In this document: piece after piece, positions 46,587 through 59,985 of the stretch
Numbering within the stretch: the first letter of the stretch is position 1
Layout: each line of letters opens with the position of its first letter
NCBI RefSeq assembly: GCF_902167145.1
Contig: NW_023367391.1
Span: 1-64,000, forward strand
Reading direction: 5' to 3'
Source: Zea mays
Lineage: Eukaryota > Streptophyta > Magnoliopsida > Poales > Poaceae
DNA: 64,000 nt
Translations under genes and position numbers: made by a program
Notes under the pieces: model-generated
Database searches by the model: none
The model's input: only the letters and a program-made list of their open reading frames with translations
Told to the model about the DNA's origin: nothing

Positions 46587-49500
46587 GGATTTCTGGTGGA
46601 GACCATTTCTTGGTGAAAAATCCGTAGGTGTTAGCCTTCGATATTATTGAAAATGGTCGTTCATGGCTATTTTCGACAAAAAAGGGGGTTGTGTGGCCAT
46701 TGATCATCGACCAGAGGCTCATACACCTCACCCCACATATGTTTCCTTGCCATAGATCACATTGTTGGATTTCTGGTGGAGACCATTTCATGGGCAAAAA
46801 TCCGTAGGTCTTAGCCTCTAGTATTATTGAAAATGGTCGTTCATGGCTATTTTCGACAAAAATGGGAGTTGTGTGGCCATTGATCATCGACCAGACGCTC
46901 ATACACTTCACCCCACATATGTTTCCTTGCCATAGATCACATTCTTGGATTTCTGGTGGAGACCATTTCTTGGTCAAAAATCCGTAGGTGTTAGCCTTCG
47001 GTATTATTGAAAATGGTCGTTCATGGCTATTTTCGACAAAAATGGGGGTTGTGTGGCCATTGATCATCGACCAGAGGCTCATACACCTCACCCCACATAT
47101 GTTTCCTTGCCATAGATCACATTCTTGGATTTCTGGTGGAGACCATTTCTTGGTCAAAAATCCGTAGGTGTTAGCCTTCGGTATTATTGAAAATGGTCGT
47201 TCATGGCTATTTTCGACAAAAATGGGGGTTGTGTGGCCATTGATCATCGACCAGACGCTCATACACCTCACCCCACATATGTTTCCTTGTCAGAGATCAC
47301 ATTCTTGGATTTCTGGTGGATACCATTTCTTGGTCAAAAATCCGTAGGTGTTAGCCTACGATATTATTGAAAATGGTCGTTCATGGCTATTTTTGACAAA
47401 AATGGGGGTTGTGTGGCCATTGATCGTCGACCAGAGGCTCATACACCTCACCCCACATATGTTTCCTTGCCATAGATCACATTCTTGGATTTCTGGTGGA
47501 GACCATTTCTTGGTCAAAAATCCGTAGGTGTTAGCCTTCGGTATTATTGAAAATGGTCGTTCATGTCTATTTTCGACAAAAATGGGGGTTGTGTGGCCAT
47601 TGATCATCGACTAGAGGCTCATACACCTTCATTCATGGCTATTTTCGACAAAAATGGGGGTTGTGTGGCCATTGATCATCGACAAGAGGCTCATACACCT
47701 CACCCCACATATGTTTCCTTGCCATAGATCACATTCTTGGATTTCTGGTGGAGACCATTTCTTGGTCAAAAATCCGTAGGTGTTATTCTTGGATTTCTGG
47801 TGGAGACCATTTCTTGGTTAAAAATCCGTAGGTGTTAGCCTTCGATATTATTGAAAATGGTCGTTCATGGCTATTTTCGACAAAAAAGGGGGTTGTGTGG
47901 CCATTGATCATCGACCAGAGGCTCATACACCTCACCCCACATATGTTTCCTTGCCATAGATCACATTCTTGGATTTCTGGTGGAGACCATTTCATGGGCA
48001 AAAATCCGTAGGTCTTAGCCTCTAGTATTATTGAAAATGGTCGTTCATGGCTATTTTCGACAAAAATGGGGGTTGTGTGGCCATTGATCATCGACCAGAC
48101 GCTCATACACTTCACCCCACATATGTTTCCTTGCCATAGATCACATTCTTGGATTTCTGGTGGAGACCATTTCTTGGTCAAAAATCCGTAGGTGTTAGCC
48201 TTCGGTATTATTGAAAATGGTCGTTCATGGCTATTTTCGACAAAAATGGGGGTTGTGTGGCCATTGATCATCGACCAGAGGCTCATACACCTCACCCCAC
48301 ATATGTTTCCTTGCCATAGATCACATTCTTGGATTTCTGGTGGAGACCATTTCTTGGTCAAAAATCCGTAGGTGTTAGCCTTCGGTATTATTGAAAATGG
48401 TCGTTCATGGCTATTTTCGACAAAAATGGGGGTTGTGTGGCCATTGATCATCGACCAGACGCTCATACACCTCACCCCACATATGTTTCCTTGTCAGAGA
48501 TCACATTCTTGGATTTCTGGTGGATACCATTTCTTGGTCAAAAATCCGTAGGTGTTAGCCTTCGATATTATTGAAAATGGTCGTTCATGGCTATTTTTGA
48601 CAAAAATGGGGGTTGTGTGGCCATTGATCGTCGACCAGAGGCTCATACACCTCACCCCACATATGTTTCCTTGCCATAGATCACATTCTTGGATTTCTGG
48701 TGGAGACCATTTCTTGGTCAAAAATCTGTAGGTGTTAGCCTTCGGTATTATTGAAAATGGTCGTTCATGTCTATTTTCGACAAAAATGGGGGTTGTGTGG
48801 CCATTGATCATCGACTAGAGGCTCATACACCTTCATTCATGGCTATTTTCGACAAAAATGGGGGTTGTGTGGCCATTGATCATCGACAAGAGGCTCATAC
48901 ACCTCACCCCACATATGTTTCCTTGCCATAGATCACATTCTTGGATTTCTGGTGGAGACCATTTCTTGGTCAAAAATCCGTAGGTGTTATTCTTGGATTT
49001 CTGGTGGAGACCATTTCTTGGTTAAAAATCCGTAGGTGTTAGCCTTCGATATTATTGAAAATGGTCGTTCATGGCTATTTTCGACAAAAATGGGGGTTGT
49101 GTGGCCATTGATCATCGACCAGAGGCTCATACACCTCACCCCACATATGTTTCCTTGCCATAGATCACATTCTTGGATTTCTGGTGGAGACCATTTCTTG
49201 GTCAAAAATCCGTAGGTGTTAGCCTTTGGTATTATTGAAAATGGTCGTTCATGGCTATTTTCGACAAAAATGGGGGTTGTGTGGCCATTGATCATCGACC
49301 AGAGGCTCATACACCTCACCCCACATATGTTTCCTTGCCATAGATCACATTCTTGGATTTCTGGTGGAGACCATTTCATGGTCAAAAATCCGTAGGTGTT
49401 AGCCTTCGGTATTATTGAAAATGGTCGTTCATGGCTATTTTCGACAAAATTGGGGGTTGTGTGGCCATTGATCATCGACCAGACGCTCATACACCTCACC

Positions 49501-51936
49501 CCACATATGTTTCCTTGCCATAGATCACATTCTTGGATTTCTGGTGGAGACCATTTCTTGGTCAAAAATCCGTAGGTGTTAGCCTTCGGTATTATTGAAA
49601 ATGGTCGTTCATGGCTATTTTCGACAAAAATGGGGGTTGTGTGGCCATTGATCATCGACCAGACGCTCATACACCTCACCCCACATATGTTTCCTTGCCA
49701 TAGATCACATTCTTGGATTTCTGGTGGAGACCATTTCATGGGCAAAAATCCGTAGGTCTTAGCCTCTAGTATTATTGAAAATGGTCGTTCATGGCTATTT
49801 TCGACAAAAATGGGGGTTGTGTGGCCATTGATCATCGACCAGACGCTCATACACTTCACCCCACATATGTTTCCTTGCCATAGATCACATTCTTGGATTT
49901 CTGGTGGAGACCATTTCTTGGTCAAAAATCCGTAGGTGTTAGCCTTCGGTATTATTGAAAATGGTCGTTCATGGCTATTTTCGACAAAAATGGGGGTTGT
50001 GTGGCCATTGATCATCGACCAGAGGCTCATACACCTCACCCCACATATGTTTCCTTGCCATAGATCACATTCTTGGATTTCTGGTGGAGACCATTTCTTG
50101 GTCAAAAATCCGTAGGTGTTAGCCTTCGGTATTATTGAAAATGGTCGTTCATGGCTATTTTCGACAAAAATGGGGGTTGTGTGGCCATTGATCATCGACC
50201 AGACGCTCATACACCTCACCCCACATATGTTTCCTTGTCAGAGATCACATTCTTGGATTTCTGGTGGATACCATTTCTTGGTCAAAAATCCGTAGGTGTT
50301 AGCCTTCGATATTATTGAAAATGGTCGTTCATGGCTATTTTTGACAAAAATGGGGGTTGTGTGGCCATTGATCGTCGACCAGAGGCTCATACACCTCACC
50401 CCACATATGTTTCCTTGCCATAGATCACATTCTTGGATTTCTGGTGGAGACCATTTCTTGGTCAAAAATCCGTAGGTGTTAGCCTTCGGTATTATTGAAA
50501 ATGGTCGTTCATGTCTATTTTCGACAAAAATGGGGGTTGTGTGGCCATTGATCATCGACTAGAGGCTCATACACCTTCATTCATGGCTATTTTCGACAAA
50601 AATGGGGGTTGTGTGGCCATTGATCATCGACAAGAGGCTCATACACCTCACCCCACATATGTTTCCTTGCCATAGATCACATTCTTGGATTTCTGGTGGA
50701 GACCATTTCTTGGTCAAAAATCCGTAGGTGTTATTCTTGGATTTCTGGTGGAGACCATTTCTTGGTAAAAATCCGTAGGTGTTAGCCTTCGATATTATTG
50801 AAAATGGTCGTTCATGGCTATTTTCGACAAAAATGGGGGTTGTGTGGCCATTGATCATCGACCAGAGGCTCATACACCTCACCCCACATATGTTTCCTTG
50901 CCATAGATCACATTCTTGGATTTCTGGTGGAGACCATTTCTTGGTCAAAAATCCGTAGGTGTTAGCCTTCGGTATTATTGAAAATGGTCGTTCATGGCTA
51001 TTTTCGACAAAAATGGGGGTTGTGTGGCCATTGATCATCGACCAGAGGCTCATACACCTCACCCCACATATGTTTCCTTGCCATAGATCACATTCTTGGA
51101 TTTCTGGTGGAGACCATTTCATGGTCAAAAATCCGTAGGTGTTAGCCTTCGGTATTATTGAAAATGGTCGTTCATGGCTATTTTCGACAAAATTGGGGGT
51201 TGTGTGGCCATTGATCATCGACCAGACGCTCATACACCTCACCCCACATATGTTTCCTTGCCATAGATCACATTCTTGGATTTCTGGTGGAGACCATTTC
51301 TTGGTCAAAAATCCGTAGGTGTTAGCCTTCGGTATTATTGAAAATGGTCGTTCATGGCTATTTTCGACAAAAATGGGGGTTGTGTGGCCATTGATCATCG
51401 ACCAGACGCTCATACACCTCACCCCACATATGTTTCCTTGTCAGAGATCACATTCTTGGATTTCTGGTGGAGACCATTTCTTGGTCAAAAATCCGTAGGT
51501 GTTAGCCTTCGATATTATTGAAAATGGTCGTTCATGGCTATTTTTGACAAAAATGGGGGTTGTGTGGCCATTGATCGTCGACCAGAGGCTCATACACCTC
51601 ACCCCACATATGTTTCCTTGCCATAGATCACATTCTTGGATTTCTGGTGGAGACCATTTCTTGGTCAAAAATCCGTAGGTGTTAGCCTTCGGTATTATTG
51701 AAAATGGTCGTTCATGTCTATTTTCGACAAAAATGGGGGTTGTGTGGCCATTGATCATCGACTAGAGGCTCATACACCTTCATTCATGGTTATTTTCGAC
51801 AAAAATGGGGGTTGTGTGGCCATTGATCATCGACCAGAGGCTCATACACCTCACCCCACATATGTTTCCTTGCCATAGATCACATTCTTGGATTTCTGGT
51901 GGAGACCATTTCTTGGTCAAAAATCCGTAGGTGTTA
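46587..51936 (-). repeat. higher-order knob repeat, about 1.2-kb unit, four copies
   Basis: A private TTGTCAGAGATC variant occurs at 47291, 48495, 50239 and 51442, spacings 1204, 1744 and 1203 bp. The long interval is 1204 plus three extra 180-bp monomers. A truncated monomer (GGTGTTATTCTTGG) marks each unit at about 47785, 48989, 50733 and 51936, and a second joint (CACCTTCATTCATGG) at about 47627, 48830, 50575 and 51778. Units are nearly identical, implying recent amplification by unequal exchange. Confidence 0.85.
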
Positions 51937-53521
51937 TTCTTGGATTTCTGGTGGAGACCATTTCTTGGTTAAAAATCCGTAGGTGTTAGCCTTCGATATT
52001 ATTGAAAATGGTCGTTCATGGCTATTTTCGACAAAAATGGGGGTTGTGTGGCCATTGATCATCGACGAGAGGCTCATACACCTCACCCCACATATGTTTC
52101 CTTGCCATAGATCACATTCTTGGATTTTTGGTGGAGACCATTTCTTGGTCAAAAACTCGTACGTGTTAGCCTTTGATATTATTGAAAATGGCCGTTCATG
52201 GCTATTTTCGACAAAAATGGGGGTTGTGTGGCCATTGATCATCGACCAGAGGCTCATACACCTCACCCCACATATGTTTCCTTGCCATAGATCACATTCT
52301 TGCATTTCTGGTGGAGACCATTTCTTGGTCAAAAATCCGTAGGTGTTAGCCTTCGGTATTATTGAAAATGGTCGTTCATGGCTATTTTCGACAAAAATGG
52401 GGGTTGTGTGGCCATTGATCATCGACCAGACGCTCATACACCTCACCCCACATATGTTTCCTTGCCATAGATCACATTCTTGGATTTCTGGTGGAGACCA
52501 TTTCTAGGTCAAAAATCTGTAGGTGTTAGCCTTCGGTATTATTGAAAATGGTCGTTCATGGCTATTTTCGACAAAAATGGGGGTTGTGTGGCCATTGATC
52601 ATCGACCAGACGCTCATACACCTCACCCCACATATGTTTCCTTGTCGTAGATCACATTCTTGGATTTCTGGTGGAGACCATTTCTTGGTCAAAAATCCGT
52701 AGGTGTTAGCCTTCGATATTATTGAAAATGGTCGTTCATGGCTATTTTTGACAAAAATGGGGGTTGTGTGGCCATTGATCGTCGACCAGAGGCTCATACA
52801 CCTCACCCCACATATGTTTCCTTGCCATAGATCACATTCTTGGATTTCTAGTGGAGACCATTTCTTGGTCAAAAATCCGTAGGTGTTAGCCTTCGGTATT
52901 ATTGAAAATGGTCGTTCATGGCTATTTTCGACAAAAATGGGGGTTGTGTGGCCATTGATCATCGACTAGAGGCTCATACACCTTCATTCATGGCTATTTT
53001 CGACAAAAATGGGGGTTGTGTGGCCATTGATCATCGACCAGAGGCTCATACACCTCACCCCACATATGTTTCCTTGCCATAGATCACATTCTTGGATTTC
53101 TGGTGGAGACCATTTCTTGGTCAAAAATCCATAGGTGTTAGCCTTCGGTATTATTGAAAATGGTCGTTCATGGCTATTTTCATAAAAAATGGGGGTTGTG
53201 TGGCCATTGATCATCGACCAGAGGCTCATACACCTCACCCCACATATGTTTCCTTGCCATAGATCACATTCTTGGATTTCTGGTGGAGACCATTTCTTGG
53301 TCAAAAATCCGTAGGTGTTAGCCTTCGGTATTATTGAAAATGGTCGTTCATGGCTATTTTCGGCAAAAATGGGGGTTGTGTGGCCATTGATCGTCGACCA
53401 GAGGCTCATACACCTCACCCCACATATGTTTCCTTGCCATAGATCACATTCTTGGATTTCTGGTGGAGACCATTTCTTGGTCAAAAATCCATACGTGTTA
53501 GCCTTTGGTATTTTTGAAAAT

Positions 53522-53587
53522 GGTCGCTCATGGCTATTTTCAAGGTCGCTCATGGCTATTTTCAAGGTCGCTCATGGCTATTTTCAT
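53522..53587 (-). repeat. triplicated 22-bp subrepeat
   Basis: GGTCGCTCATGGCTATTTTCAA repeats with a 22-bp period starting at 53522, 53544 and 53566. Most monomers carry one copy, several carry two (for example 7175-7205 and 18115-18155), and this signature carries three. Confidence 0.85.
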
Positions 53588-53630
53588 AAATACCGAAGGC
53601 TAACACCTACGGATCTTTGACCAAGAAATG
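53588..53630 (+). repeat. microinversion in knob monomer, copy 1
   Basis: A roughly 43-bp A-orientation piece (AATACCGAAGGCTAACACC to CCAAGAAATG) inside a B monomer, directly after three tandem 22-bp subrepeats. It is a sharp tag for the higher-order unit. Confidence 0.85.
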
Positions 53631-56149
53631 GGGGTTGTGTGGCCATTGATCATCGACCAGAGGCTCATACACCTCACCCCACATATGTTTCCTTGCCATA
53701 GATCACATTCTTGGATTTCTGGTGGAGACCATTTCTTGGTCAAAACCTCACCCCACATATGTTTCCTTGCCATAGATTACATTCTTGGATTTCTGGTGGA
53801 GACCATTTCTTGGTCAAAATCCGTAGGTGCTAGCCTTCGGTATTATTGAAAATGGTCGTTCATGGCTATTTTCGACAAAAATGGGGGTTGTGTGGCCATT
53901 GATCATCGACCAGAGGCTCATACACCTCACCCCACATATGTTTTCTTGCCATGGATCACATTCTTGGATTTCTGGTGGAGACCATTTCTTGGTCAAAAAC
54001 TCGTACGTGTTAGCCTTCGGTATTATTGAAAAAGGTCGTTCATGGCTATTTTCGACAAAAATGGGGGTTGTGTGGCCATTGATCATCGACCAGACGCTCA
54101 TACACCTCACCCCACATATGTTTCCTTGCCATTGATCACATTCTTGGATTTCTGGTGGAGACCATTTCTTGGTTAAAAACTCGTACGTGTTAGCCTCTAA
54201 TATTATTGAAAATGGTCGTTCATGGCTATTTTCGACAAAAATGGGGGTTGTGTGGCCATTGATCATCGACTAGAGGCTCATACACCTCACCCCACATATG
54301 TTTCCTTGCCATAGATCACATTCTTGGATTTCTGGTGGAGACCATTACTTGGTCAAAAATCCGTACGTGTTAGCCTTCGGTATTATTGAAAATGGTCGTT
54401 CATGGCTATTTTCGACAAAAATGGGGGTTGTGTGGCCATTGATCATCGACCAGAGGCTCGTACACTTCACCCCATATATGTTTTCTTGCCATAGATCAGA
54501 ATCTTGGATTTCTCGTGGAGACCATTTGTTGGTCAAAAATTCGTAGGTGTTAGCCTTCGGTATTATTGAAAATGGTCGTTCATGGCTATTTTCGACAAAA
54601 ATGGGGGTTGTGTGGCCATTGATCTTCGACAAGAGGCTCATACACCTCACTACACATATGTTTCCTTGTCGTAGATCACATTCTTGGATTTCTGGTGGAG
54701 ACCATTTCTTGGTCAAAAATCCGTAGGTGTTAGCCTTCGATATTATTGAAAATGGTCATTCATGGCTATTTTCGGCAAAATGGGGGTTGTGTGGCCATTG
54801 ATCGTCGACCAGAGGCTCATACACCTCACCCCACATATGTTTCCTTGTCGTAGATCACATTCTTGGATTTCTGGTGGAGACCATTTCTTGGTCAAAAATC
54901 CGTAGGTGTTAGCCTTCAATATTATTAAAAATGGTCATTCATGGCTATTTTCGGCAAAATGGGGGTTGTGTGGCCATTGATCGTCGACCAGAGGCTCATA
55001 CACCTCACCCCACATATGTTTCCTTGCCATAGATCACATTCTTGGATTTCTGGTGGAGACCATTTCTAGGTCAAAAATCTGTAGGTGTTAGCCTTCGGTA
55101 TTATTGAAAATGGTCGTTCATGGCTATTTTCGACAAAAATGGGGGTTGTGTGGCCATTGATCATCGACCAGACGCTCATACACCTCACCCCACATATGTT
55201 TCCTTGTCGTAGATCACATTCTTGGATTTCTGGTGGAGACCATTTCTTGGTCAAAAATCCGTAGGTGTTAGCCTTCGATATTATTGAAAATGGTCGTTCA
55301 TGGCTATTTTTGACAAAAATGGGGGTTGTGTGGCCATTGATCGTCGACCAGAGGCTCATACACCTCACCCCACATATGTTTCCTTGCCATAGATCACATT
55401 CTTGGATTTCTAGTGGAGACCGTTTCTTGGTCAAAAATCCGTAGGTGTTAGCCTTCGGTATTATTGAAAATGGTCGTTCATGGCTATTTTCGACAAAAAT
55501 GGGGGTTGTGTGGCCATTGATCATCGACTAGAGGCTCATACACCTTCATTCATGGCTATTTTCGACAAAAATGGGGGTTGTGTGGCCATTGATCATCGAC
55601 CAGAGGCTCATACACCTCACCCCACATATGTTTCCTTGCCATAGATCACATTCTTGGATTTCTGGTGGAGACCATTTCTTGGTCAAAAATCCATAGGTGT
55701 TAGCCTTCGGTATTATTGAAAATGGTCGTTCATGGCTATTTTCATAAAAAATGGGGGTTGTGTGGCCATTGATCATCGACCAGAGGCTCATACACCTCAC
55801 CCCACATATGTTTCCTTGCCATAGATCACATTCTTGGATTTCTGGTGGAGACCATTTCTTGGTCAAAAATCCGTAGGTGTTAGCCTTCGGTATTATTGAA
55901 AATGGTCGTTCATGGCTATTTTCGGCAAAAATGGGGGTTGTGTGGCCATTGATCGTCGACCAGAGGCTCATACACCTCACCCCACATATGTTTCCTTGCC
56001 ATAGATCACATTCTTGGATTTCTGGTGGAGACCATTTCTTGGTCAAAAATCCATACGTGTTAGCCTTTGGTATTTTTGAAAATGGTCGCTCATGGCTATT
56101 TTCAAGGTCGCTCATGGCTATTTTCAAGGTCGCTCATGGCTATTTTCAT

Positions 56150-56192
56150 AAATACCGAAGGCTAACACCTACGGATCTTTGACCAAGAAATG
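56150..56192 (+). repeat. microinversion in knob monomer, copy 2
   Basis: Same structure as at 53588, 2562 bp later. Confidence 0.85.
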
Positions 56193-58711
56193 GGGGTTGT
56201 GTGGCCATTGATCATCGACCAGAGGCTCATACACCTCACCCCACATATGTTTCCTTGCCATAGATCACATTCTTGGATTTCTGGTGGAGACCATTTCTTG
56301 GTCAAAACCTCACCCCACATATGTTTCCTTGCCATAGATTACATTCTTGGATTTCTGGTGGAGACCATTTCTTGGTCAAAATCCGTAGGTGCTAGCCTTC
56401 GGTATTATTGAAAATGGTCGTTCATGGCTATTTTCGACAAAAATGGGGGTTGTGTGGCCATTGATCATCGACCAGAGGCTCATACACCTCACCCCACATA
56501 TGTTTTCTTGCCATGGATCACATTCTTGGATTTCTGGTGGAGACCATTTCTTGGTCAAAAACTCGTACGTGTTAGCCTTCGGTATTATTGAAAATGGTCG
56601 TTCATGGCTATTTTCGACAAAAATGGGGGTTGTGTGGCCATTGATCATCGACCAGACGCTCATACACCTCACCCCACATATGTTTCCTTGCCATTGATCA
56701 CATTCTTGGATTTCTGGTGGAGACCATTTCTTGGTTAAAAACTCGTACGTGTTAGCCTCTAATATTATTGAAAATGGTCGTTCATGGCTATTTTCGACAA
56801 AAATGGGGGTTGTGTGGCCATTGATCATCGACTAGAGGCTCATACACCTCACCCCACATATGTTTCCTTGCCATAGATCACATTCTTGGATTTCTGGTGG
56901 AGACCATTACTTGGTCAAAAATCCGTACGTGTTAGCCTTCGGTATTATTGAAAATGGTCGTTCATGGCTATTTTCGACAAAAATGGGGGTTGTGTGGCCA
57001 TTGATCATCGACCAGAGGCTCGTACACTTCACCCCACATATGTTTTCTTGCCATAGATCAGAATCTTGGATTTCTCGTGGAGACCATTTGTTGGTCAAAA
57101 ATTCGTAGGTGTTAGCCTTCGGTATTATTGAAAATGGTCGTTCATGGCTATTTTCGACAAAAATGGGGGTTGTGTGGCCATTGATCTTCGACAAGAGGCT
57201 CATACACCTCACTACACATATGTTTCCTTGTCGTAGATCACATTCTTGGATTTCTGGTGGAGACCATTTCTTGGTCAAAAATCCGTAGGTGTTAGCCTTC
57301 GATATTATTGAAAATGGTCATTCATGGCTATTTTCGGCAAAATGGGGGTTGTGTGGCCATTGATCGTCGACCAGAGGCTCATACACCTCACCCCACATAT
57401 GTTTCCTTGTCGTAGATCACATTCTTGGATTTCTGGTGGAGACCATTTCTTGGTCAAAAATCCGTAGGTGTTAGCCTTCAATATTATTGAAAATGGTCAT
57501 TCATGGCTATTTTCGGCAAAATGGGGGTTGTGTGGCCATTGATCGTCGACCAGAGGCTCATACACCTCACCCCACATATGTTTCCTTGCCATAGATCACA
57601 TTCTTGGATTTCTGGTGGAGACCATTTCTTGGTCAAAAATCCGTAGGTGTTAGCCTTCGATATTATTGAAAATGGTCGTTCATGGCTATTTTCGACAAAA
57701 ATGGGGGTTGTGTGGCCATTGATCATCGACCAGAGGCTCATACACCTCACCCCACATATGTTTCCTTGCCATAGATCACATTCTTGGATTTCTGGTGGAG
57801 ACCATTTCTTGGTCAAAAATCCGTACGTGTTAGCCTTCGGTATTATTGAAAATGGTCGTTCATGGCTATTTTCGACAAAAATGGGGGTTGTGTGGCCATT
57901 GATCATCGACCAGAGGCTCGTACACTTCACCCCACATATGTTTTCTTGCCATAGATCAGAATCTTGGATTTCTCGTGGAGACCATTTGTTGGTCAAAAAT
58001 TCGTAGGTGTTAGCCTTCGGTATTATTGAAAATGGTCGTTCATGGCTATTTTCGACAAAAATGGGGGTTGTGTGGCCATTGATCATCGACTAGAGGCTCA
58101 TACACCTTCATTCATGGCTATTTTCGACAAAAATGGGGGTTGTGTGGCCATTGATCATCGACCAGAGGCTCATACACCTCACCCCACATATGTTTCCTTG
58201 CCATAGATCACATTCTTGGATTTCTGGTGGAGACCATTTCTTGTTCAAAAATCCATAGGTGTTAGCCTTCGGTATTATTGAAAATGGTCGTTCTTGGCTA
58301 TTTTCATAAAAAATGGGGGTTGTGTGGCCATTGATCATCGACCAGAGGCTCATACACCTCACCCCACATATGTTTCCTTGCCATAGATCACATTCTTGGA
58401 TTTCTGGTGGAGACCATTTCTTGGTCAAAAATCCGTAGGTGTTAGCCTTCGGTATTATTGAAAATGGTCGTTCATGGCTATTTTCGGCAAAAATGGGGGT
58501 TGTGTGGCCATTGATCGTCGACCAGAGGCTCATACACCTCACCCCACATATGTTTCCTTGCCATAGATCACATTCTTGGATTTCTGGTGGAGACCATTTC
58601 TTGGTCAAAAATCCATACGTGTTAGCCTTTGGTATTTTTGAAAATGGTCGCTCATGGCTATTTTCAAGGTCGCTCATGGCTATTTTCAAGGTCGCTCATG
58701 GCTATTTTCAT

Positions 58712-58754
58712 AAATACCGAAGGCTAACACCTACGGATCTTTGACCAAGAAATG
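58712..58754 (+). repeat. microinversion in knob monomer, copy 3
   Basis: Same structure, a further 2562 bp on. Confidence 0.85.
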
Positions 58755-59942
58755 GGGGTTGTGTGGCCATTGATCATCGACCAGAGGCTCATACACTTCA
58801 CCCCACATATGTTTCCTTGCCATAGATCACATTCTTGGATTTCTGGTGGAGACCATTTCTTGGTCAAAAATCCGTAGGTGTTAGCCTTCGGTATTATTGA
58901 AAATGGTCGTTCATGGCTATTTTCGACAAAAATGGGGGTTGTGTGGCCATTGATCATCGACCAGAGGCTCATACACCTCACCCCACATATGTTTCCTTGC
59001 CATAGATCACATTCTTGGATTTCTGGTGGAGACCATTTCTTGGTCAAAAATCCGTACGTGTTAGCCTTCGGTATTATTGAAAATGGTCGTTCATGGCTAT
59101 TTTCGACAAAAATGGGGGTTGTGTGGCCATTGATCATCGACCAGAGGCTCGTACACTTCACCCCACATATGTTTTCTTGCCATAGATCAGAATCTTGGAT
59201 TTCTCGTGGAGACCATTTGTTGGTCAAAAATTCGTAGGTGTTAGCCTTCGGTATTATTGAAAATGGTCGTTCATGGCTATTTTCGACAAAAATGGGGGTT
59301 GTGTGGCCATTGATCATCGACTAGAGGCTCATACACCTTCATTCATGGCTATTTTCGACAAAAATGGGGGTTGTGTGGCCATTGATCATCGACCAGAGGC
59401 TCATACACCTCACCCCACATATGTTTCCTTGCCATAGATCACATTCTTGGATTTCTGGTGGAGACCATTTCTTGTTCAAAAATCCATAGGTGTTAGCCTT
59501 CGGTATTATTGAAAATGGTCGTTCTTGGCTATTTTCATAAAAAATGGGGGTTGTGTGGCCATTGATCATCGACCAGAGGCTCATACACCTCACCCCACAT
59601 ATGTTTCCTTGCCATAGATCACATTCTTGGATTTCTGGTGGAGACCATTTCTTGGTCAAAAATCCGTAGGTGTTAGCCTTCGGTATTATTGAAAATGGTC
59701 GTTCATGGCTATTTTCGGCAAAAATGGGGGTTGTGTGGCCATTGATCGTCGACCAGAGGCTCATACACCTCACCCCACATATGTTTCCTTGCCATAGATC
59801 ACATTCTTGGATTTCTGGTGGAGACCATTTCTTGGTCAAAAATCCATACGTGTTAGCCTTTGGTATTTTTGAAAATGGTCGCTCATGGCTATTTTCAAGG
59901 TCGCTCATGGCTATTTTCAAGGTCGCTCATGGCTATTTTCAT

Positions 59943-59985
59943 AAATACCGAAGGCTAACACCTACGGATCTTTGACCAAGAAATG
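59943..59985 (+). repeat. microinversion in knob monomer, copy 4
   Basis: Same structure, 1231 bp after copy 3; the intervening unit is shortened. Confidence 0.85.

Larger units (their letters stand above)
52503..57626 (-). repeat. 2562-bp higher-order knob repeat, two full copies
   Basis: Every landmark in 52503-55064 recurs 2562 bases later (for example TTTCTAGGTC at 52501 and 55063, and the microinversion at 53588 and 56150). Only a handful of substitutions separate the copies. Parts of the unit recur again: 58.05-58.79 kb (offset 2562), 59.3-60 kb (a further 1231) and 62.2-64.0 kb (a further 3461). Confidence 0.85.
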
